DNA of 64,000 bases from Papaver somniferum. Its lineage: Eukaryota; Streptophyta; Magnoliopsida; Ranunculales; Papaveraceae. Where the stretch lies: assembly GCF_003573695.1 (NCBI RefSeq), contig NC_039362.1:8780088-8844087 (forward strand), given 5' to 3'. Below, one piece after another: positions 22,343 through 34,009 of the stretch. Position numbers and translations under genes: made by a program. The notes beneath the pieces were generated by a model. The model was not told the origin of the DNA. It saw only the letters and a program-made list of their open reading frames with translations, and searched no databases. Every line of letters starts with the position of its first letter. Position 1 is the stretch's first letter.

Positions 22343-24253
22343 TGGTACGCTTGGAAAGATGCCTACAACTATAACTGCAAGTGCACAGTGTCACAATGTA
22401 ACACAGGTCAAGCACAGGTCGATCCTCAGGGACAAGGTGGGTGTAAGTTGATGCTTCTAATGGTCTTTACTAACTGATTCTATGTGACAAAGTGACAGAT
22501 AATGATTTTTCTGTTGTGTTGAAACACAACTGAGCTGTTTTGGTGTAACTGAAATAGTGACAGAAAGTAAAGGTAACAGTGGCAGTGGGAATGAAGGTGT
22601 GATTCTAGGGTTAAGATTTCCCTTTCACCTAGCTAGTTCACCTAGGTTAAATCCTTGTCCCTAATGGACAAGAGGGTCTAGTTCAAGCTAGTATCTTGGC
22701 CAGGGAAATTCATGTGGCAAGTTATCTAACCTAAAATCCTTAGATTAACCCCTAGCATTGCCTATCTGATTAAAGCATAAACAATCACAGGTCATTTAGG
22801 TTTCTAGGTCTCTAACTAATATGGCTGGTTAATCCCTTAGAGCTACCACTAACCCCTAGCATTAGTGGTCTTTTTACAGCACCACTAATCACAAGTCAGT
22901 GAGGCTTTTAGGAATTTAGCTAGCCTAGACTATTTTGAGTTTTACAATAATCAACCTAAAGGCTAACCAACATGGCTTAAGGGTCTTCTCACCCTAGTTG
23001 TGGATTTAGAACATGTTTAACATAATAAATATTTGAAATTGAAATTAAATGAATTATGAACTTGAATTGAAATTGAACAGAATTTAATAGTAGATTGAGT
23101 AGTGATAGTAGAGAGCACTGGCTAGTCCAGGCCTCTAATGGGTTGTGCTCTGGCTAATCCAGGCATACCCTAAACATACTACATCGTTTCCCTTTTATAG
23201 CTTACAACAAAATCCCTAATTTCACAAAACCCTAAAATTTGCAAACCCTAACTTTTGGGGAAAATCAAATTCGACATACCCATGTGTAAATTGGCTTCGA
23301 CCCATGCTTCTTGATGTCCCTCTGATGCTCTTCATGCTCCAATTGATGTACTGCAACCCTAGCTCGAGTTGTTTCATCAACTCCACACCTAGGTCAGAGA
23401 GATGTGGGTTTGGGGAAACGACTAGGATAAGAAGAGAAAACTGTGGTGCCTACGGGTTTTGGTAGAGGCGGAGAGGGGTGTAGTGAAACTCGAGGAGCAG
23501 CAGTTGCAGGCTGCCATGGTCGGGTGGAAGGAGGAGCTGGTTTGCAGAGGAAAAGAGAATTTGGGGAAAGAAGAAAAAACCGATGGGGAAGAGGAAAGGG
23601 TCTGTTTGTTTTGGGAATAGGGTATTCGATACTAGGGTGTTAGCGGACGCATCAGTATTTGATGTTTTGTGAGGGAAAGGCGTTGGATGGAAAAATGAGG
23701 GAATAATCCAAAGGCGCAATGGGGATGGATGTGGAGCGACCGTTGGATGACGGATACATCAAAACTGACGGTCCAAGATGGAGTTAGGTGCTGTGGTGTG
23801 AAGCGGTTGTAGCAAATTTGATGTATTGGCAATGAAGCGACCGTTGGATTCAGCTGAGGATCCAATCTGACGGCTACAGGAGAAGTGGGTATGGATAATG
23901 GAAATGGATTTGGGTAAGGGTTTTGGTCCTTGGGTATGCCAAGCCCATATCTTCTTTAAGAACAATTTCTTCCTTGTTAAGCCCATTTCTAGCCTTTTGG
24001 TCTTGCGCACAACATTCTTCGCAGCTTCCTTGCGTGATTCCTCTCGGCTTCCACCACTTTTCTGCTCTTTTCGCTCCGTAATTCCATCCAAACTTTATTT
24101 ATAACCTAAAAATGCAAAATCAATTAATAAAAATATTTATTCTTGAAAACAACGAAAACACAGAATATGGGATAAAATGTAGAATTAATGCACAAAAGAT
24201 GAGTTAAATGCCAAGAAAAATATATAGAAATATGCACTTTTTAGCACTCATCA
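22343..24253 (-). repeat. Element A2 3' LTR, 1911 bp
   Basis: Minus-strand LTR from TGATGAGTGC (ending at 24253) to AAGCGTACCA. TATA box CTATAAAAGG on the minus strand at 23191-23200. Confidence 0.92.
23191..23200 (-). promoter_or_regulatory. LTR TATA box (A2, 3' LTR)
   Basis: Minus-strand CTATAAAAGG; the same box lies at 29453-29462 in the 5' LTR, where it would drive element transcription. Confidence 0.55.
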
Positions 24254-24293
24254 AATACCCCCAAACCTGAATTTTACTTGTCCTCAAGTAAAA
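24254..24293 (-). promoter_or_regulatory. Polypurine tract and terminal hairpin H3 (A2)
   Basis: Minus strand: TTTTACTT, GAGGAC loop, AAGTAAAA (24293-24272), then AGGTTTGGGGGT next to the LTR. Confidence 0.75.
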
Positions 24294-24371
24294 TAAAACT
24301 AAGGAAATCCTACCTATACCACTGTCGCTGGTCTCTCGATTGCATTTAGCGAATGCAATAAGCCTTTTAAA

Positions 24372-24407
24372 CCACTAAGTGTCCCTAGTGGACGAGTGAA
24401 GTCTCGT
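24372..24407 (-). promoter_or_regulatory. Paired RNA hairpins H1/H2 (A2)
   Basis: H2 at 24391-24372 and H1 at 24407-24392 on the minus strand. The stems match those at 6458-6494; the H1 loop is one base shorter. Confidence 0.65.
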
Positions 24408-25388
24408 GAAGGTTTGCTTAGAACGTACCTACAAAGTTCTAGGACAAAATATAAGCTCAGATTCCATGAAATGTGACATGTGCAAGATAGTAGAAGCTCA
24501 CAGCAAAATGGAGATGTCAATCTATCTATCAAAGGCACAATCCTAGCACTGATAACAAATAAAGACATGTGATAAGAGTGTAAAGTGTATCTACACATGT
24601 GTAAAGAAAGATCGGATGTTATGACTACTAATCACCAAGAGATAGTTTCTCAGGCTAAGAACCAAGGTCGAAATCTAGCTAGCTGTCCGGACTTTACGAG
24701 AATTGTGAATGAGTAGGAGGTGTTTCACAATTACTCGCGTTGTACATCAATGACATACACCCTTCCTTGCTTATAACAATAAAACAAAAGATTACTCTTT
24801 ACATGACTCTTATTTACATTGACTACTCTCTTTTATTTTTGGAACAAGGGAGCATGGAATTGAAAAATACTTGATTTTTTTTTTTTTTTTTTGAAGATAA
24901 GGAAACACTTTTGATACATAAGCAAAAAGAAACAAAAAAAATTACATGACATTTTGCAAGAGGTAGCCCTTTTTGATGCACCCGGTTAAATTCGATGGTT
25001 GTCTTTCTTAATGTAACCTCCACCTTCTATCCCAACCAACCAAAGAACAAGCTAGTCAAGTTTCGTTCAGTATTCTAAAGTGATTGGCAACTAAAACTTC
25101 CGATAGAACACCTCAAGGATGAGGCTATACATGTATTGGTAGATCGTGCGCGTGCAAGTTTCTTATCACTATGTGAATTGTGCTAGAATCAGGGGTGCCT
25201 AAATATCTAGACTAAGAATCCTTATGTTTACATACATGCACAAGAGTCAACATTTCAAGGTAAATGAGCTCCATTTTTATGTTTTTTTTCAATTTTTTAT
25301 TTTTTATTTTGATTTTTTTTTCATTTTTTTCAAAAAGAAGGAGTTCTTGTTTTCAATTATGGCATATTATCAAAGTATATACTTTTCA

Positions 25389-25424
25389 CCCCCAAACCTA
25401 AACTAAACATTGTCCTCAATGTTT
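25389..25424 (-). promoter_or_regulatory. Internal hairpin plus polypurine-like tract (A2)
   Basis: AAACATTG/CAATGTTT stem with AGGA loop (25424-25405), then TTTAGGTTTGGGGGT on the minus strand. Confidence 0.6.
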
Positions 25425-25624
25425 CAAAATATGAACAAAATTATAATACAACATATGAAGAGGATCATGTTGAGTAGAGAAAAAGGAAAGATAATACCCG
25501 ATTTCGGCGAAAGCAATATTAGAACTCCGTTATTCAAGGCAAGAATCCAACATATGTCAGCCGAGATCATATTGGATTAGCAAAATATATACAAAAGGAA
25601 CAAAAGGGTTTTAATAAATTTTAT

Positions 25625-27334
25625 CTACTGGATTATATACAAAAATTCACCATACACTAACAATCTAAAGAGTTGAGGATCAACCCAAAAGAAAAAGTGT
25701 AGAGGTTTCAACAGCTTCACACAAATATAACAGGAAATAAACGCAAGTGAAGCTGTGAAACAAAATGAGCAACCCCCATACCTGGATTTTTCAACGGACA
25801 AAATTTTGGAAACAAAATCTCGCAGTTTTGGGGGTTCATCATGCACAAGATCTAGCTCGAAATGAACTGTGCTAGGGACGGGAAAACATGCTAATTCCAA
25901 CTGTGGCTCCTCAAAGATATTATACTTAGATGCAAAATAGTCCAAAAGGACTTGGGAAGCACACAGTTCCAAACCTAGATTAGGGACTCTCAGAAAAGTC
26001 GGTTTGACAATATGGGTACAAACCAAATCTAGGTTGGGTGGAAGGCCATCAGATTGTGACTTATGTAGGACGATAGGAACATCATTACTAATCACATCAA
26101 CATCTCCTAAGTCTTCTACACGTGTCACAACATGCTCACAATCATCAAACAAATTGTCCAGATCACAATCAGAGTCATCAACATCATCAACAAATTTATT
26201 CTCATGCATCGGCAAATCAGCAGAAATATCACAATGTGACCTAGGTAGAGAATCAGACACATCAAATATATTTTCATGCATATTAGCATTAGTGTCTACA
26301 GAAGATTCAACTATTCCTATGACATGCTCATCTTCACAGAATAATTGTACGAATCCCATGTCAATATCAAAATCATATGAATTACAATGAGTATTAGAAA
26401 AAACAACATTCATGAAGGTCGAGGGCGAGAAGCCATATGTTATTGAACCAACAGGTTCCACAATATTTTCATGTTCTTCTAACATATCATCATAATCATC
26501 ATCATGGTGGCATGCATATTGGTCCTCATTAACAGTGGTGGTGTCATTAGTCGATTCATGTTCCTCTAAATTAGGTTCATATTCAACATCATTTACATGA
26601 ATGGGACTAGACACTTCATTAGGGACAACATACATTTCCTCATGAATTTCCTCCTTTTGTAGGTGAAGCAAAATCTGATCTAAATATGCTTGAATTCGTG
26701 ATGTAGATCTATCAAAGTTTTGCTTACTGAGTCTGAAAGCTTCTGTGGTGGAGTCTAAATTCATGGGAGTACAAAATTCTTCATGTTCAAATTGTGGTGA
26801 ATGGTACATGTGTGCATGGTCATTAGGGTTTACAAAATATTGATCGCAACCCTCAAAGGATTGGTTATGGTCCCAATGACTACCATTCTCACAATTTATG
26901 GGCATTTCATACCTTGGATTTTCTCTAGATTTCCTAAAATTATGCAAAATATGACAACTCTCAACAGGGTGGTCTAAACTACCACATGCGGGACATGCAT
27001 AGATTTCAGGTTGCCTAAGAAAATTAGATGTGATAGATTCCTCATGTGATTGCATTTCTAAAGCTGCGATTCGAGCTTCTAATTGATCGATCAGTGATGA
27101 TTGTGTGAGTGAGGCACTAGAAAAATGTTCATTTTCACGTTGTAGTGAATGATGCGTGTGTGAATAGTCATTAGGGTTCATGTATTGAGGCTCGGGACTT
27201 TGAAAATGTCCATAATAATTCCTATAACTATTGACATCATGGTCTGTGGGAGGTTCATAACGTGGAGTATGTCCATACGCAAGTTCTCTAAGGGATTTGT
27301 TGTATTCCCCAACTGTAGACCAAGATCTAGACAT
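25625..27334 (-). CDS. Family A retrotransposon protein with CCHC zinc knuckle (A2 copy, 569 aa)
   Basis: The start is the minus-strand ATG at 27334 (MSRSWSTVGEYNK), matching the ATG used at 3512. The product is collinear with that copy: CCHC knuckle CPACGSLDHPVESC, acidic middle, RVPNLGLELCA and hydrophobic C-terminus with VDPQLFRLLVYGEF. A small length change near the end replaces the last residues (FLYIIQ instead of FFVYNPVDKIS). A two-residue insertion (NANMHEN) is also specific to this copy. Intact frames in three separate copies, two of them in different LTR subfamilies, argue for recent activity or selection on the protein. It is probably an RNA-binding Gag-like product acting with proteins from a helper element. 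Confidence 0.8.
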   Translation of the reverse strand: MSRSWSTVGEYNKSLRELAYGHTPRYEPPTDHDVNSYRNYYGHFQSPEPQYMNPNDYSHTHHSLQRENEHFSSASLTQSSLIDQLEARIAALEMQSHEESITSNFLRQPEIYACPACGSLDHPVESCHILHNFRKSRENPRYEMPINCENGSHWDHNQSFEGCDQYFVNPNDHAHMYHSPQFEHEEFCTPMNLDSTTEAFRLSKQNFDRSTSRIQAYLDQILLHLQKEEIHEEMYVVPNEVSSPIHVNDVEYEPNLEEHESTNDTTTVNEDQYACHHDDDYDDMLEEHENIVEPVGSITYGFSPSTFMNVVFSNTHCNSYDFDIDMGFVQLFCEDEHVIGIVESSVDTNANMHENIFDVSDSLPRSHCDISADLPMHENKFVDDVDDSDCDLDNLFDDCEHVVTRVEDLGDVDVISNDVPIVLHKSQSDGLPPNLDLVCTHIVKPTFLRVPNLGLELCASQVLLDYFASKYNIFEEPQLELACFPVPSTVHFELDLVHDEPPKLRDFVSKILSVEKSRYGGCSFCFTASLAFISCYICVKLLKPLHFFFWVDPQLFRLLVYGEFLYIIQ

Positions 27335-28580
27335 GATTGGGCTCAAAAGCTAAGTAACTATGTTACAAAGCCCAAAATTTGGTTTTTAATGGGTTTGGAT
27401 TTTTGGGAAAAATTTGGTTTTTATGGGTAACATTTGGTTTTGTCGGGTTTGAAAAAGAAATTTGGTTTTTAATGGGTTTGGATTTTTGGGAAAAATTTGG
27501 TTTTTATGGGTAACATTTGGTTTTATGGGTAACATTTGGTTTTATGGGATAAAAGGCCAAGCCCACTGTTGGGTTTTGGAAAAATTGTTGTGAAACAGAG
27601 CCCAACTTTCGGCCTAGAGTTTGGGTACATGGCCCACTAACGACTTCAGCAAGCCCAGAAACTAACGAAGCCCATCTGAGTTGGTAGGTTCAGTTAAAAT
27701 TGTTTAGGTTGTTTGTTGGGTTTTTGAAACCCAAAATTTTGATAGGGACAATCCCACAGTTAAGCTCAAATACAAACCCAAAAGTTAACTTAAATTACAA
27801 GCCCAACAAAAAAATGGAAAAAATTATTACATGCCCACAAATTAAAAATGGAAAAAATTATTACAAGCCCACAGGTTGGGTTCTCTTAATGGGTTTAGGC
27901 TTACTTGCTTAAGCACAGCCCAGCTGCTCTGTTTTTAGTTGCACAGCCCAGTTGGGCCTTGTTCTTTTCCTTAGCTTGTGTAGCCCAGTTTTGTTTTGGT
28001 CTAGCTACAGCAGCAGCAGACAACAACACCAGATCAACTCAGCAACAGCAACAGGCTTGGCCTGGCAGGAAACAGCAGCAGCACCAGGTCAGTTTGTGGC
28101 CCTCACAGCAACAACAGCAGGGGCAACAGCTTCAGGACCAGGAGCAGCAGCAGGAGAAGCAGCTCAGCAGCAACAGCAGCACCACAAGTTCAGCAGCACC
28201 ACAAGCAGTAGTTGAACAGGGGAAATGTTGCAGGCTTGGCAGCAACAGCTCTACAGGTTCAGCACAGAAGCAAGCTGCACAGGCCAGCAGCACATGGAAG
28301 AGGAAGAAAGTAGCAGCAAGTGGCAGGCCCAGCTGCAACTCAATCAGCAGCAACAGCAAGGGCTCAGCCAAGCAAAACAGAGTCACAACAGCACAGCAAC
28401 AGGAGCACCTGGAAAGCTCAACAGACACTGTCAAGAACAGCAAGGGAAAATGATGCAAAGATGAAAATGCAAGTTATGATGAGATAATTGCTTACATTAA
28501 ATGATTATACTAAATGCAAGATATGCAAGTGAATAGCAGCAAAAGAAAGCAAGGAAAAACAGCAACCACACAACGCCAAG
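27335..28580 (-). other. Element A2 5' leader with CTG-rich tract
   Basis: The part near the CDS has CCAAATTT and CCCATAAAAACC repeats. About 27990-28440 is rich in CAG/CAA on the + strand (CTG/TTG in the element sense), so overlapping Gln- or Leu-rich frames appear on both strands, including 27905-28453 on +. These are compositional and are not called as genes. The array copy has a shorter, less CTG-rich leader. Confidence 0.65.
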
Positions 28581-28598
28581 TCCCCGGCAGCGGCGCCA
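28581..28598 (-). promoter_or_regulatory. Primer binding site (A2)
   Basis: Minus-strand TGGCGCCGCTGCCGGGGA, identical to 2694-2711, 6 bases from the LTR end. Confidence 0.87.
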
Positions 28599-28604
28599 AA
28601 AACT

Positions 28605-30515
28605 TGGTAGGCTTGGAAAGATGCCTACAACTATAACTGCAAGTGCACAGTGTCACAACATAACACAGGTCAAGCACAGGTCGATCCTCAGGGACAAGGT
28701 GGGTGTAAGTTGATGCTTCTAATGGTCTTTACTAACTGATTCTATGTGACAAAGTGACAGATAATGATTTTTCTGTTGTGTTGAAACACAACTGAGCTGT
28801 TTTGGTGTAACTGAAATAGTGACAGAAAGTAAAGGTAACAGTGGCAGTGGGAATGAAGGTGTGATTCTAGGGTTAAGATTTCCTTTTCACCTAGCTAGTT
28901 CACCTAGGTTAAATCCTTGTCCCTAATGGACAAGAGGGTCTAGTTCAAGCTAGTCTCTTGGCCAGGGCAATTCATGTGGCAAGTTATCTAACCTAAAATC
29001 CTTAGATTAACCCCTAGCATTGCCTATCTGATTAAAGCATAAACAATCACAGGTCATTTAGGTTTCTAGGTCTCTAACTAATATGGCTGGTTAATCCCTT
29101 AGAGCTACCACTAACCCCTAGCATTAGTAGTCTTTTTACAGCACCACTAATCACAAGTCAGTGAGGCTTTTAGGAATTTAGTTAGCCTAGACTATTTTGA
29201 TTTCTACAAGAATCAACCTAAAGGCTAACCAACATGGCTTAAGGGTCTTCTCACCCTAGTTGTGGATTTAGAACATGTTTAACATAATAAATATTTGAAA
29301 TTGAAATTAAATGAATTATGAACTTGAATTGAAATTGAACAGAATTTAACAGTAGATTGAGAAGTGATAGTAGAGCGCACTGGCTAGTCCAGGCCTCTAA
29401 TGGGTTGTGCTCTGGCTAATCCAGGCATACCCTAAACATACTACATCGTTTCCCTTTTATAGCTTACAACAAAATCCCTAATTTCACAAAACCCTAAAAT
29501 TTTCAAACCCTAACTTTTGGGGAAAATCAAATTCGACATACCCATGTGTAAATTGGCTTAGACCCATGCTTCTTGATGTCCCTCTGATGCTCTTCCTGCT
29601 CCAATTGATGTAGTGCAACCCTAGCTCGAGTTGTTTCATCAAATCCACACCTAGGTCAGAGTGATGTGGGTTTGGGGAAACGACTAGGATAGGAAGAGAA
29701 AACTGTGGTGCGTACAGGTTTTGGTAGAGGCAGAGAGGGGTGTAGTGAAGCTCGAGGAGCAGCAGTTGCAGGCTGCCATGGTCGGGTGGAAGGAGGAGCT
29801 GGTTTCCAGAGGAAAAGAGAATTTGGGGAAAGAAGAAAGAACCGATGGGGAAGAGGAAAGGGTCTGTTTGTTTTTGGAATAGGGTATTCGATACTAGGGT
29901 GTTAGCGGACGCATCAGTATTTGATGTTTTGTGAGGGAAAGGCGTTGGATGGAAAGATGAGGGAATAATCCAAAGGCGCAATGGGGATGGATGTGGAGCG
30001 ACCGTTGGATGATGGATACATCAAAACTGACGGTCCAAGATGGAGTTAGGTGCTGTGGTGTGAATCGGTTGTAGAAAATTTGATGTATTGGCGATGAAGC
30101 GACCGTTGGATTCAGCTGAGGATCCAATCTGACGGCTACAGGAGAAGTGGGTATGGATAATGGAAATGGATTTGGGTAAGGGTTTTGGGCCTTGGGTATG
30201 CCAAGCCCATATCTTCTTTAAGTACAATTTCTTCCTTGATAAGCCAATTTCTAGCCTTTTGGTCTTGCGCACAACATTCTTCGCAGCTTCCTTGCGTGAT
30301 TCCTCTCGGCTTCCACCACTTTTCTGCTCTTTTCGCTCCGGAATTCCATCCAAACTTTATTTATAACCTAAAAATGCAAAATTAATTAATAAAAATATTT
30401 ATTCTTGAAAACAACGAAAACACAGAATATGGGATAAAATGTAGAATTAATGCACAAAAGATGAGCTAAATGCCAAGAAAAATATATATAAATATGCACT
30501 TTTTAGCACTCATCA
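28605..30515 (-). repeat. Element A2 5' LTR, 1911 bp
   Basis: Minus-strand LTR starting at 30515 with TGATGAGTGCTAAAAAGTGC and ending AAGCCTACCA at 28605. TATA box at 29453-29462. Same length as the other LTR. Confidence 0.93.
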
Positions 30516-30520
30516 TAGTT

Positions 30521-31977
30521 ACATAAGATCTCATAGCAATTGAACAACTCTTTAACTAGTTCATTTGAGTCAATTGAACTAGTTATGGTGAAGAAGAACA
30601 AGTTTGATATGAAATGGTCAGATGGTTAACCTTTTGGGTTACTATGATTGAACCAACATACACGTACACGTTTGGGCATGGTTTTCGCAAACCCAGTAAA
30701 CGTCTAACCAAGTGTGTGTGACAAGCTAAGTTTTCGACCTAACGGTTGAGAAATATTAGCTTGAACTAAATCAGGTTTTCATCTAACGGTGAGTATGGAT
30801 TTCTTTGTAACTAAGGCAAAAACCTGATTTGAAGGTTATATAAAAGAGACATCTAGCTTTGATCAAAACTAATACCCACACGTCTGTGTGATACTAGTGC
30901 GCTCGCTAGAGTCGATTCTCCTTTAACCGTTGGTTTTCTTCTCGAAAACCAGCTTAACGACCTAAAGACTTCATTGGGATCGTGAAGCCAGACCGATACT
31001 ACTTTTATCGTAGTTGTGTGATCTGATCTTGCATCTTCTATCGTATGAGTACAATCGATTGATTGTCTTGAGATCGTGGGAGTTCTCCGATAGGCAAGAT
31101 AAAGAAGTCACAAACATCTTCGTCTCACTGTTTGTGATTCCTCGACAAACCGCCTGTGTAGTCATGAAGGATTATAGAGAGGTGATTGATTAATCTAGGT
31201 TTTTCTTCGAGAATATAAGATCGGATTATTGATTGGTTCCTGTTCACCTTGATTTTATATCTTAAGACGGAAAAAAACCTAGGGTTTATCTGTGGGAGAC
31301 AGATTTATCCTTTGATAGACTTTTATGTGTGAGACAGATCTGTTTATTATCAAGTCTGTGTTTTTGGGTTGCACCAACTCTTGGTTGTGGGTGAGATCAG
31401 CTAAGGGAATCAAGTGCGCAGTATCCTGCTGGGATCAGAAGCGTAGGAGTACAACTGTACCTTAGATCGGTGGGAGACTGATTGGGGTTCAACTATAGTC
31501 CAGTCCGAAGTTAGCTTGGAGTAGGCTAGTGTCTGTGGCGGCTTAATACGGTGTGTATTCAATCTGGACTAGGTCCCGAGGTTTTTCTGCATTTGTGGTT
31601 TCCTCGTTAACAAAATTTCTGGTGTCTGTGTTATTTCTTTTCCGCATTATATTTTATATAATTAAAATAATACAGGTTGTGCGTTCGTGATCATCAATTG
31701 GAAATATGACCTTTGGTTGTTGATTGATATTGATTGATCCTTGGACATTGGTCTTTGGTACCGTCCAAGTTATCTCTCTTTGATAAAGACTCGCAGATTT
31801 CTATTTACTTGAGTAAAGATCAAATCAAGAGATTGAGATATAAACTCTTTGATATATCTTTTTATTGATTGAGTCTGACTGTATAGTTGATTTTCATAAA
31901 AAGTATATTGGAGTTTGTCCATACAGATTGCTAAGCGAAATATTGGGTGGTGGTGTTGTTAGACCCCCGCTTTTTCA
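30521..31977 (+). repeat. Element C1 5' LTR, right part
   Basis: Resumes after the TAGTT duplication and runs to GACCCCCGCTTTTTCA. It carries the near-perfect palindrome (30554-30584), a TATATAAAAG box (30837-30846) and the U5 end. Together with 21487-22342 it makes about 2313 bp, against 2348 bp for the 3' LTR. Confidence 0.9.
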
Positions 31978-31979
31978 AT

Positions 31980-31991
31980 TGGTATCAGAGC
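31980..31991 (+). promoter_or_regulatory. Primer binding site, initiator-Met type (C1)
   Basis: TGGTATCAGAGC two bases after the LTR, the standard copia primer site complementary to the 3' end of initiator tRNA-Met. Confidence 0.9.
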
Positions 31992-32042
31992 AGGCAAACA
32001 CATTAAGACCTAACAAGTCTGTGTTTGTAGCGATTTGACTCT

Positions 32043-33128
32043 ATGGACAAGAGTACTATCTCTGATAAACGCGTCACCAGTAATAAAGATTCTCTCTCGT
32101 CTAAATCTATTAAAGAGAATAATTCAATCTCGAATATATAAAAAATTTGTGGTTAGACGAGACAGACAAACAATGGCATGAGTGTTCATGATTACCCTTC
32201 GAAAGAGACCTTCTCCTCCAATGAATGGGATACAGCTGAAGAGAGTAAATTGATTCTAAATCTTGTTAGAATTCAAGATGTTAAAATGAAACACCATGTA
32301 AATGTTCTTCTTGGTATTGTTAAAGATTGCAAAGTCCATGGCAACGCTGAAGATCAGTCTTCATGCTTGTCTCTTGATGCCATCCTCGAAAAAGATGCCT
32401 TGAATGTTGAACGTCGATTGAATAAACTCTCCATTCAAGGATATTCAAAGCAGTCTAATGTACCAAGAACTTCTAATGCTTTATACTCAGAAGTCAATAC
32501 AGATGTTCCTAATGGTTCCTCCAATCATGAATTTGGGACATTCTGAAAAAGAGACAACTTCTATGACAATGACATTAAGACTACATCCTCCAATCATTCT
32601 TATAATCAAAAGGTATTTCTTGTTTGTGAGACCAAGTGTTCTGTTAGAAAAAAGAGAAACTCCAAGTAGAATAAAGACTCCTTAGTTCAACTTCAACACA
32701 CCCTATATTTGATTCTCAAAGGTGTGACTGACATTCGTATGATTGAACCAATAGGTTTTCGTACCTATCCTGTGTATGCAACTAGGAAAGTCAGTACAGT
32801 GAGTTCCTCCAATATTCAAGGGAAGAATAGACGTCTTAATAAACATCGTCCAAAGGAAGTTCAATGCCTTGTCTTTAAAAGCAACATTGTTCCTGTTGAG
32901 AAAGCCATTCTAGAAGATAGGAAGATTGATAAGATAAGAAAAGATATTAAAGAGATAATTGTAAGGTACAAAGAGCTTGTCAACATATTATCTTCTTCCT
33001 CATGTCAAGACACTTCTGGTAAGAACTCTAACTATGTCTCTTATTTTGATGACAATAAATTTTATGATAATTTCTCATGTCAAACAGGATCCCTCTCTAA
33101 GACTAAGAGGAAAGACAAACTTAACTAA
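32043..33128 (+). pseudogene. Element C1 gag-position frame, unrecognised protein, four nonsense codons
   Basis: The ATG at 32043 has the same local context (CTATGGACA) as the gag start of C3 (50714). One frame of about 361 codons runs to 33128, interrupted only by TAA (32139), TAG (32154), TGA (32544) and TAG (32667), with no frameshift. The longest open pieces are 32178-32546 and 32739-33128. The product is Lys/Ser-rich with helical stretches (IRKDIKEIIVRYKELVNIL). It shows no UBN2/Gag signature and no CCHC knuckle. It is unlike the gag of C3 although it occupies its place. Unknown function; it could be a captured or very diverged gag. Confidence 0.5.
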
Positions 33129-33556
33129 AGACATAAACCTCGTAATGAGCCTGTGGCTCGTACTTGTGCTAATTAATCACAAGGTTCGAGAGCTTACTCA
33201 TATAAAATCTTGTTGAGTAAGTTGTGTTAAAAACAGGTATACTTGTTGCTTGCATCTGTTAACTTAAGTTGTTTTCTTATTGTCCATAGCTAAACTTGTG
33301 TTGACAGATCCGTTAAGATCAAGTATTGGTTAAGTCAAAAGAAGATGTTGCATACTGTCTTAAAACTTGTTTTTAGGTCTTGTTTTCAAATTGTTTGAAG
33401 GACTTTATTTCTTGGGTATTCGTTGTACTCGAACGGATTTCGTTCAGGCCCGAGTCAACAGTTTATTTGAAACCCTAAATTGATGTCCCCAAGGATAAAT
33501 ATCCAACCTCTTAGGGTTACAAGTCACGTACGTGTACTCCAGGTAGTTTTGGATTT

Positions 33557-34009
33557 TTGAGAATATCTTCCTCCTCTTCTTTCTATGGTGGTTTTGGAAA
33601 AGGATTCCTTGACAAAGGTGCTGAGGTTGATTCCAAGAAGAAGAGAACTCTTGTAGATGAAGATCATCCCAATGCCTCATGCTTCTTTGCATATACTCAT
33701 GAAGATGCTGAAAATGATGATATGATCTATGCTGAAGTTGTTCATGACTTTCTTAAGTACTTTGGGGAAGCAAAACTACAGATTATTGATACTCTTAAAG
33801 GTCTTGATAAGGTGAAAGATGAGTTGGAAAAGGTTGTGTCTGACCTTGGTCTCATAATATCTCAAATCAAGGATCTTCGAAAAGAGAATCATCTCACCGT
33901 TGATGTTGAAAAGGTTGTTGATCACAAGCTCATTGATTTCATGTCTCGTGAGGATACTGAACCTCCCGTGTTCCCGTTCACTGTTGAGGATACACCAGAA
34001 TCCGTTTAA
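33557..34009 (+). CDS. Element C1 small 3' ORF, coiled-coil-like
   Basis: An open frame ending 33557-34009. The frame has no ATG until 33722; an ATG at 33483 in another frame would join it after a single-base shift in the T run near 33555, so the gene may be slightly broken. The C-terminal half has heptad-like spacing (LKGLDKVKDELEKVVSDLG, then IKDLRKEN) followed by an acidic tail. It lies directly before the 3' UTR, as do 19878-20318 (C2) and 52567-52908 (C3). The sequences are very diverged, so homology is inferred mainly from position and helical character. Unknown function, possibly the extra 3' ORF of SIRE-type elements. Confidence 0.5.
   Translation: MRISSSSSFYGGFGKGFLDKGAEVDSKKKRTLVDEDHPNASCFFAYTHEDAENDDMIYAEVVHDFLKYFGEAKLQIIDTLKGLDKVKDELEKVVSDLGLIISQIKDLRKENHLTVDVEKVVDHKLIDFMSREDTEPPVFPFTVEDTPESV

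Larger units (their letters stand above)
24294..25624 (-). other. Element A2 3' UTR
   Basis: Non-coding, collinear with 5231-6572, with a long T run (minus-strand A run) at about 24873-24892. Contains the paired hairpins at 24372-24407 and the internal hairpin/tract at 25389-25424. Confidence 0.75.
22343..30515 (-). mobile_element. Element A2: complete family A insertion in the C1 5' LTR
   Basis: Both LTRs are 1911 bp (22343-24253 and 28605-30515), and the perfect 5-bp target duplication TAGTT lies on each side (22338-22342, 30516-30520). Minus-strand order: LTR 30515-28605, primer site 28598-28581, leader, CDS 27334-25625, 3' UTR with the conserved hairpins, polypurine tract, LTR 24253-22343. 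The LTRs differ at few positions by eye, so this is one of the youngest insertions here. U3 matches the array LTRs of 1-13246, but the LTR downstream of the TATA region is different, so A2 is a separate subfamily. Confidence 0.93.

Noticed and set aside
27905..28464. Overlapping Gln/Ser-rich ORFs on + and Leu/Cys-rich ORF on -
   Set aside because: Open only because of CAG/CTG-rich composition in the A2 leader; no start context, domain or conservation.
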